DNA of 64,000 nucleotides from Quillaja saponaria. Its lineage: Eukaryota; Streptophyta; Magnoliopsida; Fabales; Quillajaceae. The DNA lies in assembly GCA_029379385.1 (NCBI GenBank), contig CM055606.1, forward strand, positions 62,001-126,000, read 5' to 3'. How positions within the stretch are numbered: position 1 is the first letter of the stretch; every line of letters starts with the position of its first letter. Of this stretch, positions 12,563 through 24,357 are shown piece after piece. Below the pieces are notes generated by a model, which did no database searches, was not told the DNA's origin, and saw only the letters and a program-made list of their open reading frames with translations. Position numbers and translations under genes: made by a program.

Positions 12563-12917
12563 CTACACGCCAACACAAGCTGTTGCAAATTGGCTGCTAC
12601 TATACACTCTTCGACATGGATAGGGAGAAAGGTTATGAAACTCTTTCCTATCTGAATATTTCTTCCTCTTCTTGGCATCAGGATGTTCTGGTTTCTTCAA
12701 ATCCTCGACGCATGTAACGTCTGCGATGCACGTAAATGATCTTGCTTTTCCTGAGTAATACCTTGACAATCCTCTCCTCCTGAGAACAGTTATAAACTTT
12801 TATAGAGCTCAACGAAAAAACAAACAGAAAAGAAAACAAGTATTCTTACTTTTGGGGAAAATTGGTTCTGAGAGAACCCATGTCAAAGCGCCTCATGTTT
12901 TCAATTTCTTGCTCCAT
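12563..12917 (-). CDS. Small OXS3-like protein (oxidative stress 3 family)
   Basis: Two exons on the - strand, 12850-12917 and 12563-12779, join in phase to a 94-residue protein. The start MEQEIENMRRFDMGSL is 65 bp downstream of a TATA box. The core RRGLSRYYSGKARSFTCIAD, followed by VEDLKKPEHP and a basic KKRKKY, matches the conserved block of plant OXS3 relatives (the GLSxxYxGKSxSFTSLAxV..EDLxK pattern). Some databases mislabel such proteins 'hybrid signal transduction histidine kinase M'. OXS3 proteins are nuclear chromatin-associated factors linked to heavy-metal and oxidative stress tolerance. The basic cluster fits nuclear location. This copy is short and has little beyond the core block, so its exact function is inference. 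Confidence 0.72.
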
Positions 12918-14987
12918 AATTGCTTTGAGAAAGAGAGAAGGAAGGAGGGAAAAGCATTGATTGAGAGGATGCTTATTGTTGTTTATATAGGGAGAAACAG
13001 TTAAGGGACATAACTGTCTGGTAAATGTCAAAGGGTGAGATGAGCTCGCAAGTTATGGATAGGGGTTGCTTTTGAGTTCGATAAACATGGGTTGATTTAC
13101 CTCTAAAATCTGTACCCACTAGTTATGGTCCATAGTATTTATAGACAAATGACCACATCCTTATCTACACTCCTTCTTAATCAATGAAAGAGCCTATCAT
13201 TTTCAGGTCAGGACGGATTTTGTATCCTCTCCTGATGGAGGAAAGAGATTTTTTTTTCTCTTGGACATCCTTTCTTTTGTTTTCATTTTCTCTCCCTCTC
13301 ATATTTAATCAGAACATGAGAGAATCAAAATCCGGGAAACATGTGTCGACTAGGCCACTACTTACTCATTTTGTACCCTCTACCAAAAAGATGGGCAATT
13401 GTATACCTTAGAAAAAGAGGTGTCTCAAATATAAAATTCAATGGTGAAGGACAATGAAATACAATCACTTTGAAAGTTTAAGTTGATGTTCACGTGAATA
13501 CATAGATGGATCTTATTCCTTAATTTAGGTTGCTTATCTCTCCCTTTGGATGACATATAATCCCTCCTGTCGTGTTGGAACTTGGAAGATGCATCAAAAA
13601 TGTTATGTACAAGTGACCCAGATTGATGAAAAATCTAGGACCTCTCTTAAGGGCATCTCATCAATTTGGGATTGGGAGGCTAGTATTTAGGATATTATTC
13701 ATATTCAGATAGTCTTGTTCTCATAACATCACAATCAGACTGCAATGTATTTATGAGTACCAGACTGTGAAACAAGTTCATTGCAGTTGGAAGCTGAAAA
13801 CTATGACATTGCACTAAACCCATTTCTGAAAAAAGACAGATTCTTATCAAGATTGGGAAAGTGAGTAATTTAGACCTTCTGATTTTGTTGGTAGAGACTG
13901 TGATCTGTTGAAGAATATAACGTCTTTACAGCTAGATAATTGCAGTATGCTTCAAATGCACCGTGATTCTAATAGTGGCAGGCTGCATCTACAAGAAATT
14001 GTATAATGGTGGAACAGCTTAACTCCAAAAATTTGGGAGGAAGCAAGTCTCAATTAGTTTTGAGATGTTAGAGCATGGCAAGTTGGCAACTACACCTACA
14101 AGCACCCCAAAAATGCAGAAAAGCCATAGCATTGCAGGCATGATCACCACTAATTCGTTTTAGTTATATATCTCTAACACATGCTGTCCATAAGGATTTT
14201 ATGATGGAAAATGGTCTTAGAAGTTTCTGAAGGATTTGAATACCTTTCTTCTTGTTGATACTAAAAACCCAGAAGTCAATGAGTTGAAATAGTCAGAGAA
14301 GGAAAATCAATATATTTTTGCTTTCTTAAGCTCTAGATCCTAACGTACTTGATCTGTGGAACATATTTCTAACCATCTGGGTGGCAGCAAAGATCGGAAA
14401 TGTTTGAACTCATGTCTAGGCAATGATATCATGATAAATTACAACCGATTTTAATTAGGGTGTAGACAATGAAAACGAAATTCAACCTTCTGTTATGATG
14501 CCTTGGATAAATTACCACATCATTTATAAGTTCAAGCTTGTTGAGAGAATAGGCCTTTAATTATTTGTATATTCTAAGAAGATGCATGCAAACACAAATT
14601 TAGTCAGATCGATACTAGTAGCTATGTTTCCACTGAAATTGCTTCTACAATCTACATTCATTCTCTATAAATTACATAGCAAAAATTAAGATACTATCAT
14701 GTAGTTATAATAAATCATATGATTAATGGTACTGCATGTATACAAACTCCCACACCAGTACATTAATCGGTTTGCATATAATTTGATACACATTTCTTCT
14801 GCCACCATAAAACAATAACCTGGACAAAGGAGAAAGACAGGAGAGGAAGAATGTGTAGAAGAAAAATAGCATAAAGCCTTAAGAAGCAGTTTAACCGCCA
14901 TGGCTACACGAGTATGATTCCTCCATAATATGATCAACTTCTTACCAGTCTAAATGATGGTTCAATTAGTCAAGCCCAATTCAGCTT
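12918..14987. other. Intergenic region between two divergent/tandem - strand genes
   Basis: The left end is the promoter of the small OXS3-like gene and the right end the 3' flank of the receptor kinase. Scattered short open frames (for example around 13930-14150) show protein-like words but no family I recognise and no splice model, so I do not call a gene. Confidence 0.5.
12982..12989 (-). promoter_or_regulatory. TATA box of the OXS3-like gene
   Basis: CTATATAAAC reads on the - strand, 65 bp upstream of the ATG at 12917, a normal spacing for a plant TATA promoter with a short leader. Confidence 0.55.
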
Positions 14988-17609
14988 TCACCTACCATTA
15001 AGATTAGAAAATTGGGCAAACATTGCAGTGCCTGAATGCTCACCAATAGCCTGCACTTCTGCTGGGCCATTATTTGGTTCTGGGGGAGACACCGGGCAGT
15101 CATCAGTAGTGGAAGCATCAGGAGCAGGAGAGACAGGCACAGTGGCAGAGGATTTACTTTCTTCTTCAGCCTTTCCCTGTGTGAAAGCCTCTTGAAGCTG
15201 CAAAGCATACTCCAAATTCCACAGTACATCTCCCATTGTGGGTCTGTCAACTCCATATTCTGCCAAGCACTTCTCAGCAGCCTCAGCAAACTTCTTCATT
15301 GATTCAGGGTTAATGGAACCAACAAGAAGAGGGTCAATGATCTTGTCAAGCAAGCCCTTCCTCTTCCACTGCATTGCCCAGTCAGCCAAGTTCACTTGTT
15401 CCCTTGGCAATTGAGGGTTAATGGCAGGCCTTGCACACAGTGCCTCAAGCAGGACAACCCCAAATGAGTACACATCAGACTTGTCTGTCAGTTGCTGCCT
15501 CCTGAAGTACTCAGGGTCTAGATATCCAAAGCTGCCTTTCACTGCTGTACTTACATGACCCTGCCCCATAGGTGTATCCTTTGAGAGCCCAAAATCAGCA
15601 ACCTTGGCAGTGAAAGTGTCGTCGAGAAGAATGTTGGTGGTCTTGACATCGCGGTGAATGATACCTTGTGCAGTGCCAGTGTGAAGATAATGAAGCCCAC
15701 GAGCTGATCCTATACAAATTTCCAACCTCTGCTTCCATGTCAATGTGGGCAAGTTCTTCCCATAAAGGTGATCTCTGAAAGGCCCATTAGACATGTACTC
15801 ATACACCAGGATCATCTCTTCGTTTTCATCACAGTATCCAATCAACGACACTAAATGTCTGTGTCTAAGCTTGGACAGCATCTGAATTTCAGTTTGGAAT
15901 TCTGTGATACCTTGTTCTGATTGTGGGTTTCCACGTTTGACTGCAACTTGAGTTCCATCATCAATCTCTCCCAAGTAGACATTACCAAAACCACCAACCC
16001 CAATGATTGCTTTAGAATCGAAATTCTTTGTTGCTTCCTGTAATTCTGCAAAAGTGAAAAACCTGCCCAACCCAGTTGAGGAGTGGAAGCCACTCTTGTG
16101 GGAACCCATTGAGGACTTGCTTGCCATGAAGCTTGTATCACCAGCATGTAGTGGCAGCAACCATGAAGAGAAGCTATTCCTCTTTTGCCAGTCTTGGGGC
16201 CTCTTGTGCCATTTAATCACCATTGCACCAAGACCCACAAAAGCACCAAACATCATTGCAAAACCAACTGCAGCCACCGTGCCACGGTGAGTCCCACCGC
16301 CCTCTCGTCTTCCATCAGGTCCAAATTCTCCATCCAAACTATTCACAGAATTGCTCATTTTCAAGACCTCTAGACCGTTCAAGATAGCGTTGACATCACC
16401 ATTTGCCATATCATTGGGACCAATTTGAACTGTTAGTCCCTCAGACATCAAAGACACGTTAGCCACAATATCTTTGTAGTATGGAGCAGCCAAATCACCG
16501 GTTAGAGTAGATAAATCCAAATTAGGAATGGCCACTTTCCCATTAATATAGACATTAAAGACGAGGTTATTCTTCGATTTGCTTATAATGTCACAGAAAT
16601 GCAAACGAATCAGATAACTAAAGGCTTGATCAACCTCAAATTTCCAAGTGACATTTGTGTTTTGGTTGTTGACATTGGCTACCGCCATTTCAGTGGCGGA
16701 ACCATACACCGATGCCGGTGCAATCAATTGAAAAGCTTCATTTGGGTATTTGATGGGACGGCCAGCAGAAGGAACTTCCTTTGCCAATTCTTTCTTTGAA
16801 AGGAATGGCTCATCAGGCACCCATGTCCGCCACAGTGTGTCGTTCTTTGGGGTAACAAGAGGTCCCCCCATGTTAACCCTGTATACGACTTGGAATCCAT
16901 ATCCGGTTAGGCCCGAAAAATCACCAACAGGGGAAAGAGCAACACCTTTATCAGCAATCAAACTATCTGGAGCAGAAACAACCTCAATGGCATTGATGAA
17001 AGCAGCAGAATTCTTCATTGGTTTAAAGAAGATGGTGAGCTGTGGTGAAGTTGCATTGAAGAGAAACTCTTTAAGAATGGGTTCAGTGGTGTTGTTTACA
17101 TTGAAGCTATGTAGCAGAACATATTTTTCTGTTTGGACTGTAAATGTAGCATCTGCAAGATTGAAAACACTGTTTTTGATGGGATAGAAATGTAAGCGAA
17201 TCCAATGAAAACCCGGCTCTCCCAAGTGAAACGAGTACTCTGCTTCCTGAATGAAAATCCTTGCTGACAAATAAATTGGGGATGAAACTTTAGCTTTGTC
17301 TTCTTCAGCTTTCTCCACAGAGACTTTATAGTCATCACCAGCTTTCAAATTTTGACTGGCTTGCTGGTCGGTTTTGAAGATTCTGTCATCAGGCATGTTG
17401 GAGGGTACTTCCTTGGCACCACAGTCAATAAGGAAGTTGTCATGAGGAGTGAAACGAGGCGCTCCGGCCGAGAAAACAGGAGTAATTTGGCCTGAAAAGA
17501 AAGCAAATACAAGAACCAGGAGGATTGCCACCGAATTTGGCATCGATGACAAGGAGGAAGAAAGAAATAAATTTGATAACTTTTTGTTGGGTTCCTTTTC
17601 TAACTCCAT
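14988..17609 (-). CDS. BUPS1: CrRLK1L receptor-like kinase, BUPS1/BUPS2 type
   Basis: Intronless 873-residue receptor, the usual structure for Catharanthus roseus RLK1-like kinases. Order: hydrophobic signal segment (about 25-48), extracellular malectin-like region (about 50-425), membrane span (about 443-466), juxtamembrane RPQDWQKRNSFSSWLLP (470-486), and kinase domain with glycine loop GVGGFGNVY (537-545), Lys558, HRD (652-654) and DFG (672-674). It is therefore an RD-type, probably active kinase. The tail ends HSGTAMFAQFSNLNGR. The juxtamembrane and tail fit BUDDHA'S PAPER SEAL 1/2, which act with ANXUR receptors and LLG co-receptors at the pollen-tube surface to sense RALF4/19 and maintain wall integrity. 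The neighbour SAE2 supports this, since Arabidopsis SAE2 and BUPS2 are adjacent. ERULUS/CAP1 is the close alternative. Confidence 0.9.
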   Translation of the reverse strand: MELEKEPNKKLSNLFLSSSLSSMPNSVAILLVLVFAFFSGQITPVFSAGAPRFTPHDNFLIDCGAKEVPSNMPDDRIFKTDQQASQNLKAGDDYKVSVEKAEEDKAKVSSPIYLSARIFIQEAEYSFHLGEPGFHWIRLHFYPIKNSVFNLADATFTVQTEKYVLLHSFNVNNTTEPILKEFLFNATSPQLTIFFKPMKNSAAFINAIEVVSAPDSLIADKGVALSPVGDFSGLTGYGFQVVYRVNMGGPLVTPKNDTLWRTWVPDEPFLSKKELAKEVPSAGRPIKYPNEAFQLIAPASVYGSATEMAVANVNNQNTNVTWKFEVDQAFSYLIRLHFCDIISKSKNNLVFNVYINGKVAIPNLDLSTLTGDLAAPYYKDIVANVSLMSEGLTVQIGPNDMANGDVNAILNGLEVLKMSNSVNSLDGEFGPDGRREGGGTHRGTVAAVGFAMMFGAFVGLGAMVIKWHKRPQDWQKRNSFSSWLLPLHAGDTSFMASKSSMGSHKSGFHSSTGLGRFFTFAELQEATKNFDSKAIIGVGGFGNVYLGEIDDGTQVAVKRGNPQSEQGITEFQTEIQMLSKLRHRHLVSLIGYCDENEEMILVYEYMSNGPFRDHLYGKNLPTLTWKQRLEICIGSARGLHYLHTGTAQGIIHRDVKTTNILLDDTFTAKVADFGLSKDTPMGQGHVSTAVKGSFGYLDPEYFRRQQLTDKSDVYSFGVVLLEALCARPAINPQLPREQVNLADWAMQWKRKGLLDKIIDPLLVGSINPESMKKFAEAAEKCLAEYGVDRPTMGDVLWNLEYALQLQEAFTQGKAEEESKSSATVPVSPAPDASTTDDCPVSPPEPNNGPAEVQAIGEHSGTAMFAQFSNLNGR

Positions 17610-19404
17610 ACCTCCTGGGTGAGGAGGTCTGATTTAGAATTAGACCCACAAGAAGAAGAACAAGAACAAGAACAAGAACAAGAACAAGAAGCAGACTCAA
17701 AAAGGGTCTCTATGAATTCATGTAGTGGGGTTTTTGTTCTAATTGCTAGAGGAAGGGAAGGAAGGACAGCTGAGTACCAGACATACGAATTCCAAATAAC
17801 AAGGCAAGTAATGTGGCGGGAGCTTTCTGCTTTGCATTTTTGTCTTTTTTTAGTACATACCCAGAAAAACAAATGGTCACAAATAGTTACAACTTGTAAG
17901 GATTTGAAATGGTCAAACAACAACAACAACAACAATACATTTCTCTCCAACTTCCTTCCATTTATGCATCATCCCTTTCAATATTACAGCAAATTAGTGC
18001 TTGCCTCACTATATTCTAAGCATTTCAAGATAATGTCAAATACTTAAGGCAGCAATCTGAGTTGGTTTTTCTTTTTTAGTTTTTTTTTTCAATCAAGCTA
18101 AAAAACAAACAATCCTTGTGTAGGTTTCAAAGAATTTGTTCATTCTACTAGGAGATGATGATTAATTAAATATAAGAGTAAATTACTCAAATCTTTCTGA
18201 ATTATGATGGTATTATACGAGCCTCCCTCTATTTTTAAAATTTGCACAAATCTCTTTAAGATTTAAAAACAAACTACAAGTCTATGGCTTAATCCAAAAT
18301 TTAAAAAATTGAGTTTTTTTTGTTCTCTAAGATACTTTTATTGTCTTATTATTAAGAGATACAAATAATTTTAGTCTTAACAAACTGTTTAATATTGTAT
18401 GATATTATTAAACTTAAAATAAAATCAAAATTAAACTAATCGTCATTCTTAAAATTATGATAAAAACTAAAAATTCAAAATAAAATTAATGAAAAACAAT
18501 GTTTGTAAGATAGCGTAAGTTTGTAAAGAATATGAAGTGTTCTTTCCAAATCTATTTTTTTCATTTTTTATTTGTATTATTATTATTTTAAGAATAATTA
18601 TTTATTTTATTTTATATGTATTTCAAAGTGAATAATATGTAAATATCACTTTTATTTTATTTTATATGTCATTTTAAGTTGAATAATATGTAATTATTAA
18701 TTTACTTAAATAATTTTACAATTATTATTATCTCGTACATAATTTAATTTAATTTTGATTTTTCATGCTGACCGCTGAGAAATGCTCATTTCCAAACCAA
18801 CCTTCCATTCGAAAAGCTCCACTGGAGCCAAATGATTTTCAATTCGTCTTCATTGAATTTGCGAAAGTCCAATATTTGTATCTATCAAAAACACACAATA
18901 CAAAATTGGTCAATAATGAGCCCCTCCCCAGATTCACAAAATCACACTGCCAGTTACTTTTGTAAATACACTTGCCTAGAATAAATGTACGAAATAAAAT
19001 TATATAAGAAGTAATGAAGTAAATAAATAAAAAACGGTGATTTATAGCAACTTTTATATATATAATATAGACATTGTTGTCATGGTCGAAAAACATCTCC
19101 AAGACATTATGTTCTAAAATAACTTGATGAGAGGCGTAGCCCAGTCAAAATGAGGCGACAATTCTCTAAACACTATTTGATATACCAAATTGAAGACTAA
19201 GCTATAATCCATAATCAAGTGATTATAAGTGTTTTAGATAAATAAAAAGAAAGATATAATTTCAAATCATGAAGCATAGTTAAAGTTTTAGAAGTAAGAC
19301 ATAATTTCAAATCATAAAGCATCAATGCAACATCTTTTAAGTTACCAATCTCATTAAAAAAACAAATAATAAAACAACTATAAAATACTGAAAATCCTAA
19401 ATAC
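17610..19404. other. BUPS upstream region and AT-rich intergenic sequence
   Basis: The first 100 bp include a CAAGAA/TTCTTG hexamer repeat likely lying in the BUPS 5' leader. Beyond 18100 the sequence is very AT-rich with no gene. At 19240-19330 a roughly 50-bp unit containing ATAATTTCAAATCAT is duplicated. Confidence 0.55.
17655..17690 (+). repeat. CAAGAA hexanucleotide microsatellite
   Basis: About five tandem copies of CAAGAA preceded by GAAGAA units. On the BUPS coding strand it reads TTCTTG, 50-80 bp upstream of the ATG, so it is probably in the leader. Confidence 0.85.
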
Positions 19405-21480
19405 TCAGGCATCACTATCCTCAAATTCATCATTGAACTCCTCATCCTTTCCAACTTCTTCAGATTGATAACCATCTATATTGCCTTCTTCAGTTTCCTC
19501 TGACATAGCTTCAACCTCTTCAAATATCTGCTTAGAAATGGATGCCTTAGACCTTGATCTACTAGTTTGTATTCTTGTATTTCTCTGTCTTCTTCTACCA
19601 CACCAGATGCACTTGCAACAAGACCCCAACTCAAGCCATCATCACCACATCAAATGCAAATTCATCTTCTGCGTCAATATCATGGTTTACCATTCCACCA
19701 ATTAACTAACCATTCATTACTGACATCAATATCATCCAAAGAAATTAAGTCAATAACATCATGACGATCAAATCTTTCTTTAAGCTTTTGGGTGTATTTG
19801 ACATAAACTAGATTATTAAGTCGTTGTTGTTCTAGTTTATTCCTCTTTTTAGTGTGAATTTGTTCAAATATGCACCAATTGCGTTCGAAAGAGATAAGGG
19901 ATATGGATATGACTAAAGATAAAGATAAAGATTTGAATTTAAAATATATATTATCATAATCCTATCTTATAATAACTACTAGATTATCATGATTATTTAT
20001 ATTATATTTAACTAAAGTTTATAATTATCTAGTGACCTTTATAGCTAGGAAGCACCAGTATTGTACTGATTGAGTGAGTGAAATGTATGAGCTAAGTGAT
20101 AATCCATGAAACAATATTATAGTCTTCTCCCATGGACTAGGCCTTATGACTGAATCACATATATCTGTGTCTCTCTATCTCTCTATTTTATATTTTAAAA
20201 TCTAAATAAGCACAATCACTATAAGTCAAGCACAAGATCTTAATTACAAGTTGTTGAAGATTAATTGGGAGCTGAACTTTAATCTCCACCATTCAGCTGG
20301 AGATTTTGTCTTTCTCGAATTAACACTTAGCGGTAAAGAAAAAAACACCTTTAACATTCTTATAAAGAGGCAATTCATCAATAATATTTCTTGTATAAGT
20401 TGTTCATGAACCAATCTCACTAATCATATAATCCATTTATAACTTCACCATCAAACTCTAAGTTTGGATTGGAATAATAATATTCTTGGATTTAAAAAGA
20501 GACTAGCCGCATGTAAAGGTCGATGAGGTTGACACTCCCACCTTTCATCAATGATTTTAAATTTCTCGATCTTCTTTTTCATTAAATGCCTCGTGATTGC
20601 TTCCTAGGCTCTATCCATAGCCTCGTAAATATAACACATAATCGTTTTTTTCTCATTATCGATCGACAAGTCGATAAAGTTTAACTAAGGGACCCATAAC
20701 TTTGAGATGTAATATACATCAATCTAAAAAGAAGGTATATGAGAAATATTCACCATTCTCTTTCCCTTTGCCTCATTTTCCCACTTCTTTTTCTTCCATT
20801 TATCAGAAATAAACATGGTTATAAAATTTTGCTGTTGCCCATGAATGCTTTTCAATGTCAAATAAAAAGTGCTAAATCTGGTTTTGCCAACCCTCACTAA
20901 CTCTCTCTTGTTTGTGAATCCCCTCATCATGTTTAAAAACTCTACATGATTGTAAATGAAGCATGTCATTGATATTTCAAAGTTTTTGAAACTTTTTGAA
21001 TCTTCCCAATATCCTTCGACATAAAATCCAAGCTGTGACATCTTTGCTTCTAACAACTTACCATTATATATAAAATTTAAAATATAAAAAACTATAAAAT
21101 AATCAACAAGCTGAATTTAATATAATATATAATTGTAATTTAAAAATAAATAACTGAGTAAATTAAATTTCAAACTAACTTTGTGAAAAAAAAATAAAAA
21201 ATGCATTGGCTTGTATATAATTAGATCCATTGTCACTTACTACTTGGATAACATTAGCCTCCCCTACATGATCCACATATTCATCAAGCAACTCATATGT
21301 CTTCTCCCCAATTTCATGAATGATGAAGCATCAATTGATTATATAAATAGTTCCATGAGGGCGGTTAATCAAGAAATTATTGAATAGAATCTCCACATGA
21401 TAGAAGAATCGAGCTATGTATTGACATGTCAAATATTGCTCTCTTCGCCACTACCATCAATCTCTTTTTTGTAATTTAAA
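19405..21480 (-). pseudogene. Decayed hAT-family transposase (DUF659 and C-terminal dimerisation type)
   Basis: Read on the - strand, the order matches plant hAT transposases. A DUF659-type block near 21400-21200 includes LFNNFLINRPHGTIYI and ANVIQVVSDNGSNYIQANAF. Next is a 110-codon open frame at 21056-20724 with FIYNHVEFLNMMRGF and NKRELVRVGKTRFSTF, then SPAEWWRLKFSS near 20300-20250. The hAT C-terminal dimerisation block near 19895-19805 contains FERNWCIFEQIHTKKRNK, and an acidic tail ends at 19405. Stops and frameshifts separate the blocks, so the gene is dead. No start, terminal inverted repeats or target duplication were located, so the element ends are unknown. Confidence 0.8.
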
Positions 21481-22175
21481 ATATACACGTAATAGTATTT
21501 GAATCCAGGCATTCTAGGAGAATTAACCCTTGGACCGCCAAGATAGACACGTATACCAAGTGCTGTTAGACCAATCAAGATCCTAGCAATAATCATACTT
21601 TCAATCTAGAACTTTCTATTATTATTTGATTGTGTGTAGGCCGCCATTTTACAATAACTACATAATAATTGAAGATCAAAAACAAATTAGTAATAATGAT
21701 AATGTTAAAAATTTAAGGTTATGTATGATCTATAATATACTAAATAAATTATGGAGCAACCAATAAAATTAAACATAGTTTTAAAAAGAAATATTAATTT
21801 AGTTAGTTTGATATATATATATATATAGTAGTTTAAGGAAATAAAATTAATTAATTAATTTAACTTTTTGATAAAGTCGTGAGAATTTTTTTTATTTAAA
21901 AAGAAGAAGAAGAAGATAAAACTGTTAATTTAGTTAAACGAAAAAAGGAATCAGAAAGCCTTCATGGGACTCAAGTTCAATAGCATTGAATTGTCAGTTT
22001 ACTCATTACAATAGTATTAATTTCATGTCACTTAAATTCAATAATTAAAAAAAGTATTAAATAAAATTATTCTTTTCAAAAATTTAAGACGAAATTGACG
22101 GTGGCTGACTACTCAAAAGAAAATTATATTATTGTTACACTCTCCTATGTTAATCTCTCTCACTTAAATATGATT
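21481..22175. other. AT-rich sequence between the hAT relic and the LTR element
   Basis: No open frame of interest. It may hold the remaining 5' part of the hAT element. It includes a short TA run near 21810-21826. Confidence 0.45.
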
Positions 22176-23044
22176 TGGTAGACACCAAAATTTTATAAAA
22201 AATATTAATTAGCTAATTAAATTAAAATATAACTTTTCATATTGATTAATAAATTACAATTAGCTAATTAAATGTTAATTGGACTCAATAATACAACTTG
22301 ATTAAATCAAATATTGATTAGTCAATTATTTGAGTAATTGAGTGTTGATTGGAGGCAAAATACTTGAGTAATTGGATGTTAATTGAAAACAAATTGTCAT
22401 TACTTTATTGACTAAATGTTAATTGAAGACAAATTGTAATTAAATGGATAATTAAATGTTGATTGGATTAAATTGAATCTAATCACCATTCAATATTCTC
22501 AAATTAATTTCAATCATTTTCTAATCACCCTAAATTCAATGTCAATAATATTCAATCACTCACAAATCAATTACATCCATCAATCAATCAATCAATTTCA
22601 ATTTCCTCAATCATCTTCAATCAACAAAAATTTGTCTACCACCACTTCTTTGATAAGAGGCCTCATTTTGGCTTTGGAAAGGAGGCATAAAACTCAAGAC
22701 ACTAAAATTCTTGAAACTCTTTTGTTTTTATCTCTCAAACAATAGGGATTCAAGCAAGTCACAAATCTATGCAATCAAACCCAATGCCCGCAGAGATCAT
22801 AAGACCTTCCTCAACGATCATCCACAACGTGGTTTTGAAAGGGGTTCATCAATTCATTCGGGATTAAGCTACATAGCACTCAGATTAAACAAAACATACA
22901 AGGAGATTAAATTAGAGGACCTTATTCTTTTCTTGTAAAAAATATTAGTTCAGAGGTTGTACCATCTTTTTACAAATATAATAGAATTGTTATTTTTGTA
23001 TACACTTTCATGTGTTACTCTCAAACATGAATTTGTTGTTAACA
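22176..23044 (+). repeat. 5' long terminal repeat
   Basis: Aligns along its length with 25573-26412, including shared CAATAATACAACTTG and TACCACCACTTCT segments. It has internal variants of a TTAATTG/GTTGATTGG motif repeated several times. The short open frames inside it are non-coding. Confidence 0.85.
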
Positions 23045-24300
23045 AATTTCTTACATGCATATGTGACATATCACACAAAAGAGAATAAAATCCTGATATC
23101 AACAACTATTTCAATTGGTGAATCAAGTCAAGGTCCAATCTTTTGTCATTTCGAATCTCATCACGACGGGAAAATCAAACCACGCCGTCATAAATGGAGA
23201 ATCATCTTTCTTAGAGAATTTCAAATTATGTGGGGCAACATTCAATGCTACAAGACGAAGTCTCATGTTTCTACCATCTTTAAATCATTGCATACAAGTT
23301 TGAATGAAGATTTAATGTCCTTCACAACAAATGTATTCTCCCATGTTGACATCATGTCAATCATGGTGATTGAATTTTCAACCATGGAGGATAAGGTACT
23401 TGAATTGGAGAAGAAGATCTTACTCCTCACCAAAACTGTTGAAGACAAAGATTTTGAAATTGCTAACCTCACGAACAAGTTGGAGATGCAACATAGTGCT
23501 GAATCCAATCAACAACCATCTTGCCTTCGTAGTTTGACTTCAAATATTGTCATCATGGACAAAGACAAAGGAAAAAAAAACTTAAAGTTTCTCAACAACA
23601 TTACGCCTCTATTGTGACACTCTTGATACAACAGTTGCATGACATGATCACCAACACTACTTGGGCTATGGAGGATGTTCACACAATTCATATCTATACT
23701 CAAAGTCATACACTAAGTAGATTGACAACATGAAAATCTCTTAGATATCAACCTTCAAAGTTCAACCAGTTTGATGGAAAAACCAGCTGAAATCAGCACG
23801 TTGGTCATTTTGTTGAGACTTTTGAAAATGTTAAGATTTGGGGAGATCTTCTTGTCAAGTAATTTGTTTGATTCCTCAGAAGAACCATATTTGATTGGTA
23901 CATTGAGTTAGAAGCTGAGTCGATCGACAATTAAGGGAAACTTGAAAAAGATTTTCTTAACCATTTCTATAGTACTCAATGTACGGTTACCTTGATGGAG
24001 CTCACCAACACTAGACAATAGAAAGATGAGCCCGTCATTGACTACATCAAACTGTAGGCAATAAGCTTAGATTAAAAAGAGCGAGTATCGAAAATCTATA
24101 CAGTTGAAATGTGCACTTAAGACATACATTGGGAGCTGTCATACATCCTAAAGGGAATTAAGACTCAAACATTCGAAGAGCTTACAACCCGAGCACATGA
24201 CATAGATCTATGTATAGAAAGTCATGGAAATTACAAACCTCTCGTGCACAATCAATGAAACAAGTAGAAGATTGTAGAGAAAATAGAAGTAAATGAAGGG
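23012..24300 (+). pseudogene. Degenerate Gypsy gag
   Basis: An open stretch at 23012-23617 encodes a putative coiled-coil (VLELEKKILLLTKTVEDKDF). It is followed at about 23740-24250 by the retrotransposon gag domain, recognisable from FDGKTS, HVGHFVETFENV, LEKDFLNHFYSTQCTV, KDEPVIDYIK and FEELTTRAHDIDLCIES. Stops interrupt the second part. Several sit where the family usually has Trp, Gln or Arg (TGG to TAG, CAA to TAA, CGA to TGA), the pattern left by deamination of methylated cytosine. It cannot yield an intact Gag. Confidence 0.8.
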
Positions 24301-24357
24301 GGCAATGAAATAAGTTTGTTTGTTTCCCATAACTTGAAAAATCATTGCCTTCAAGAT

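Noticed and set aside
13930..14150. Protein-like words (VAGCIYKKLYNGG, KLATTPTSTPKMQKSHS)
   Set aside because: Short, with stops on either side; no splice sites give a longer frame and I recognise no family.
15036..17338. Several 60-145-codon frames on both strands
   Set aside because: They are other-frame shadows of the intact BUPS coding sequence.
17619..18047. 142-codon + strand open frame with a Gln/Glu repeat
   Set aside because: It is the CAAGAA microsatellite read as codons, antisense to the BUPS leader, with no domain.
22473..22938. Two 75-90-codon open frames
   Set aside because: They lie inside the 5' LTR and are disrupted in the 3' LTR copy.
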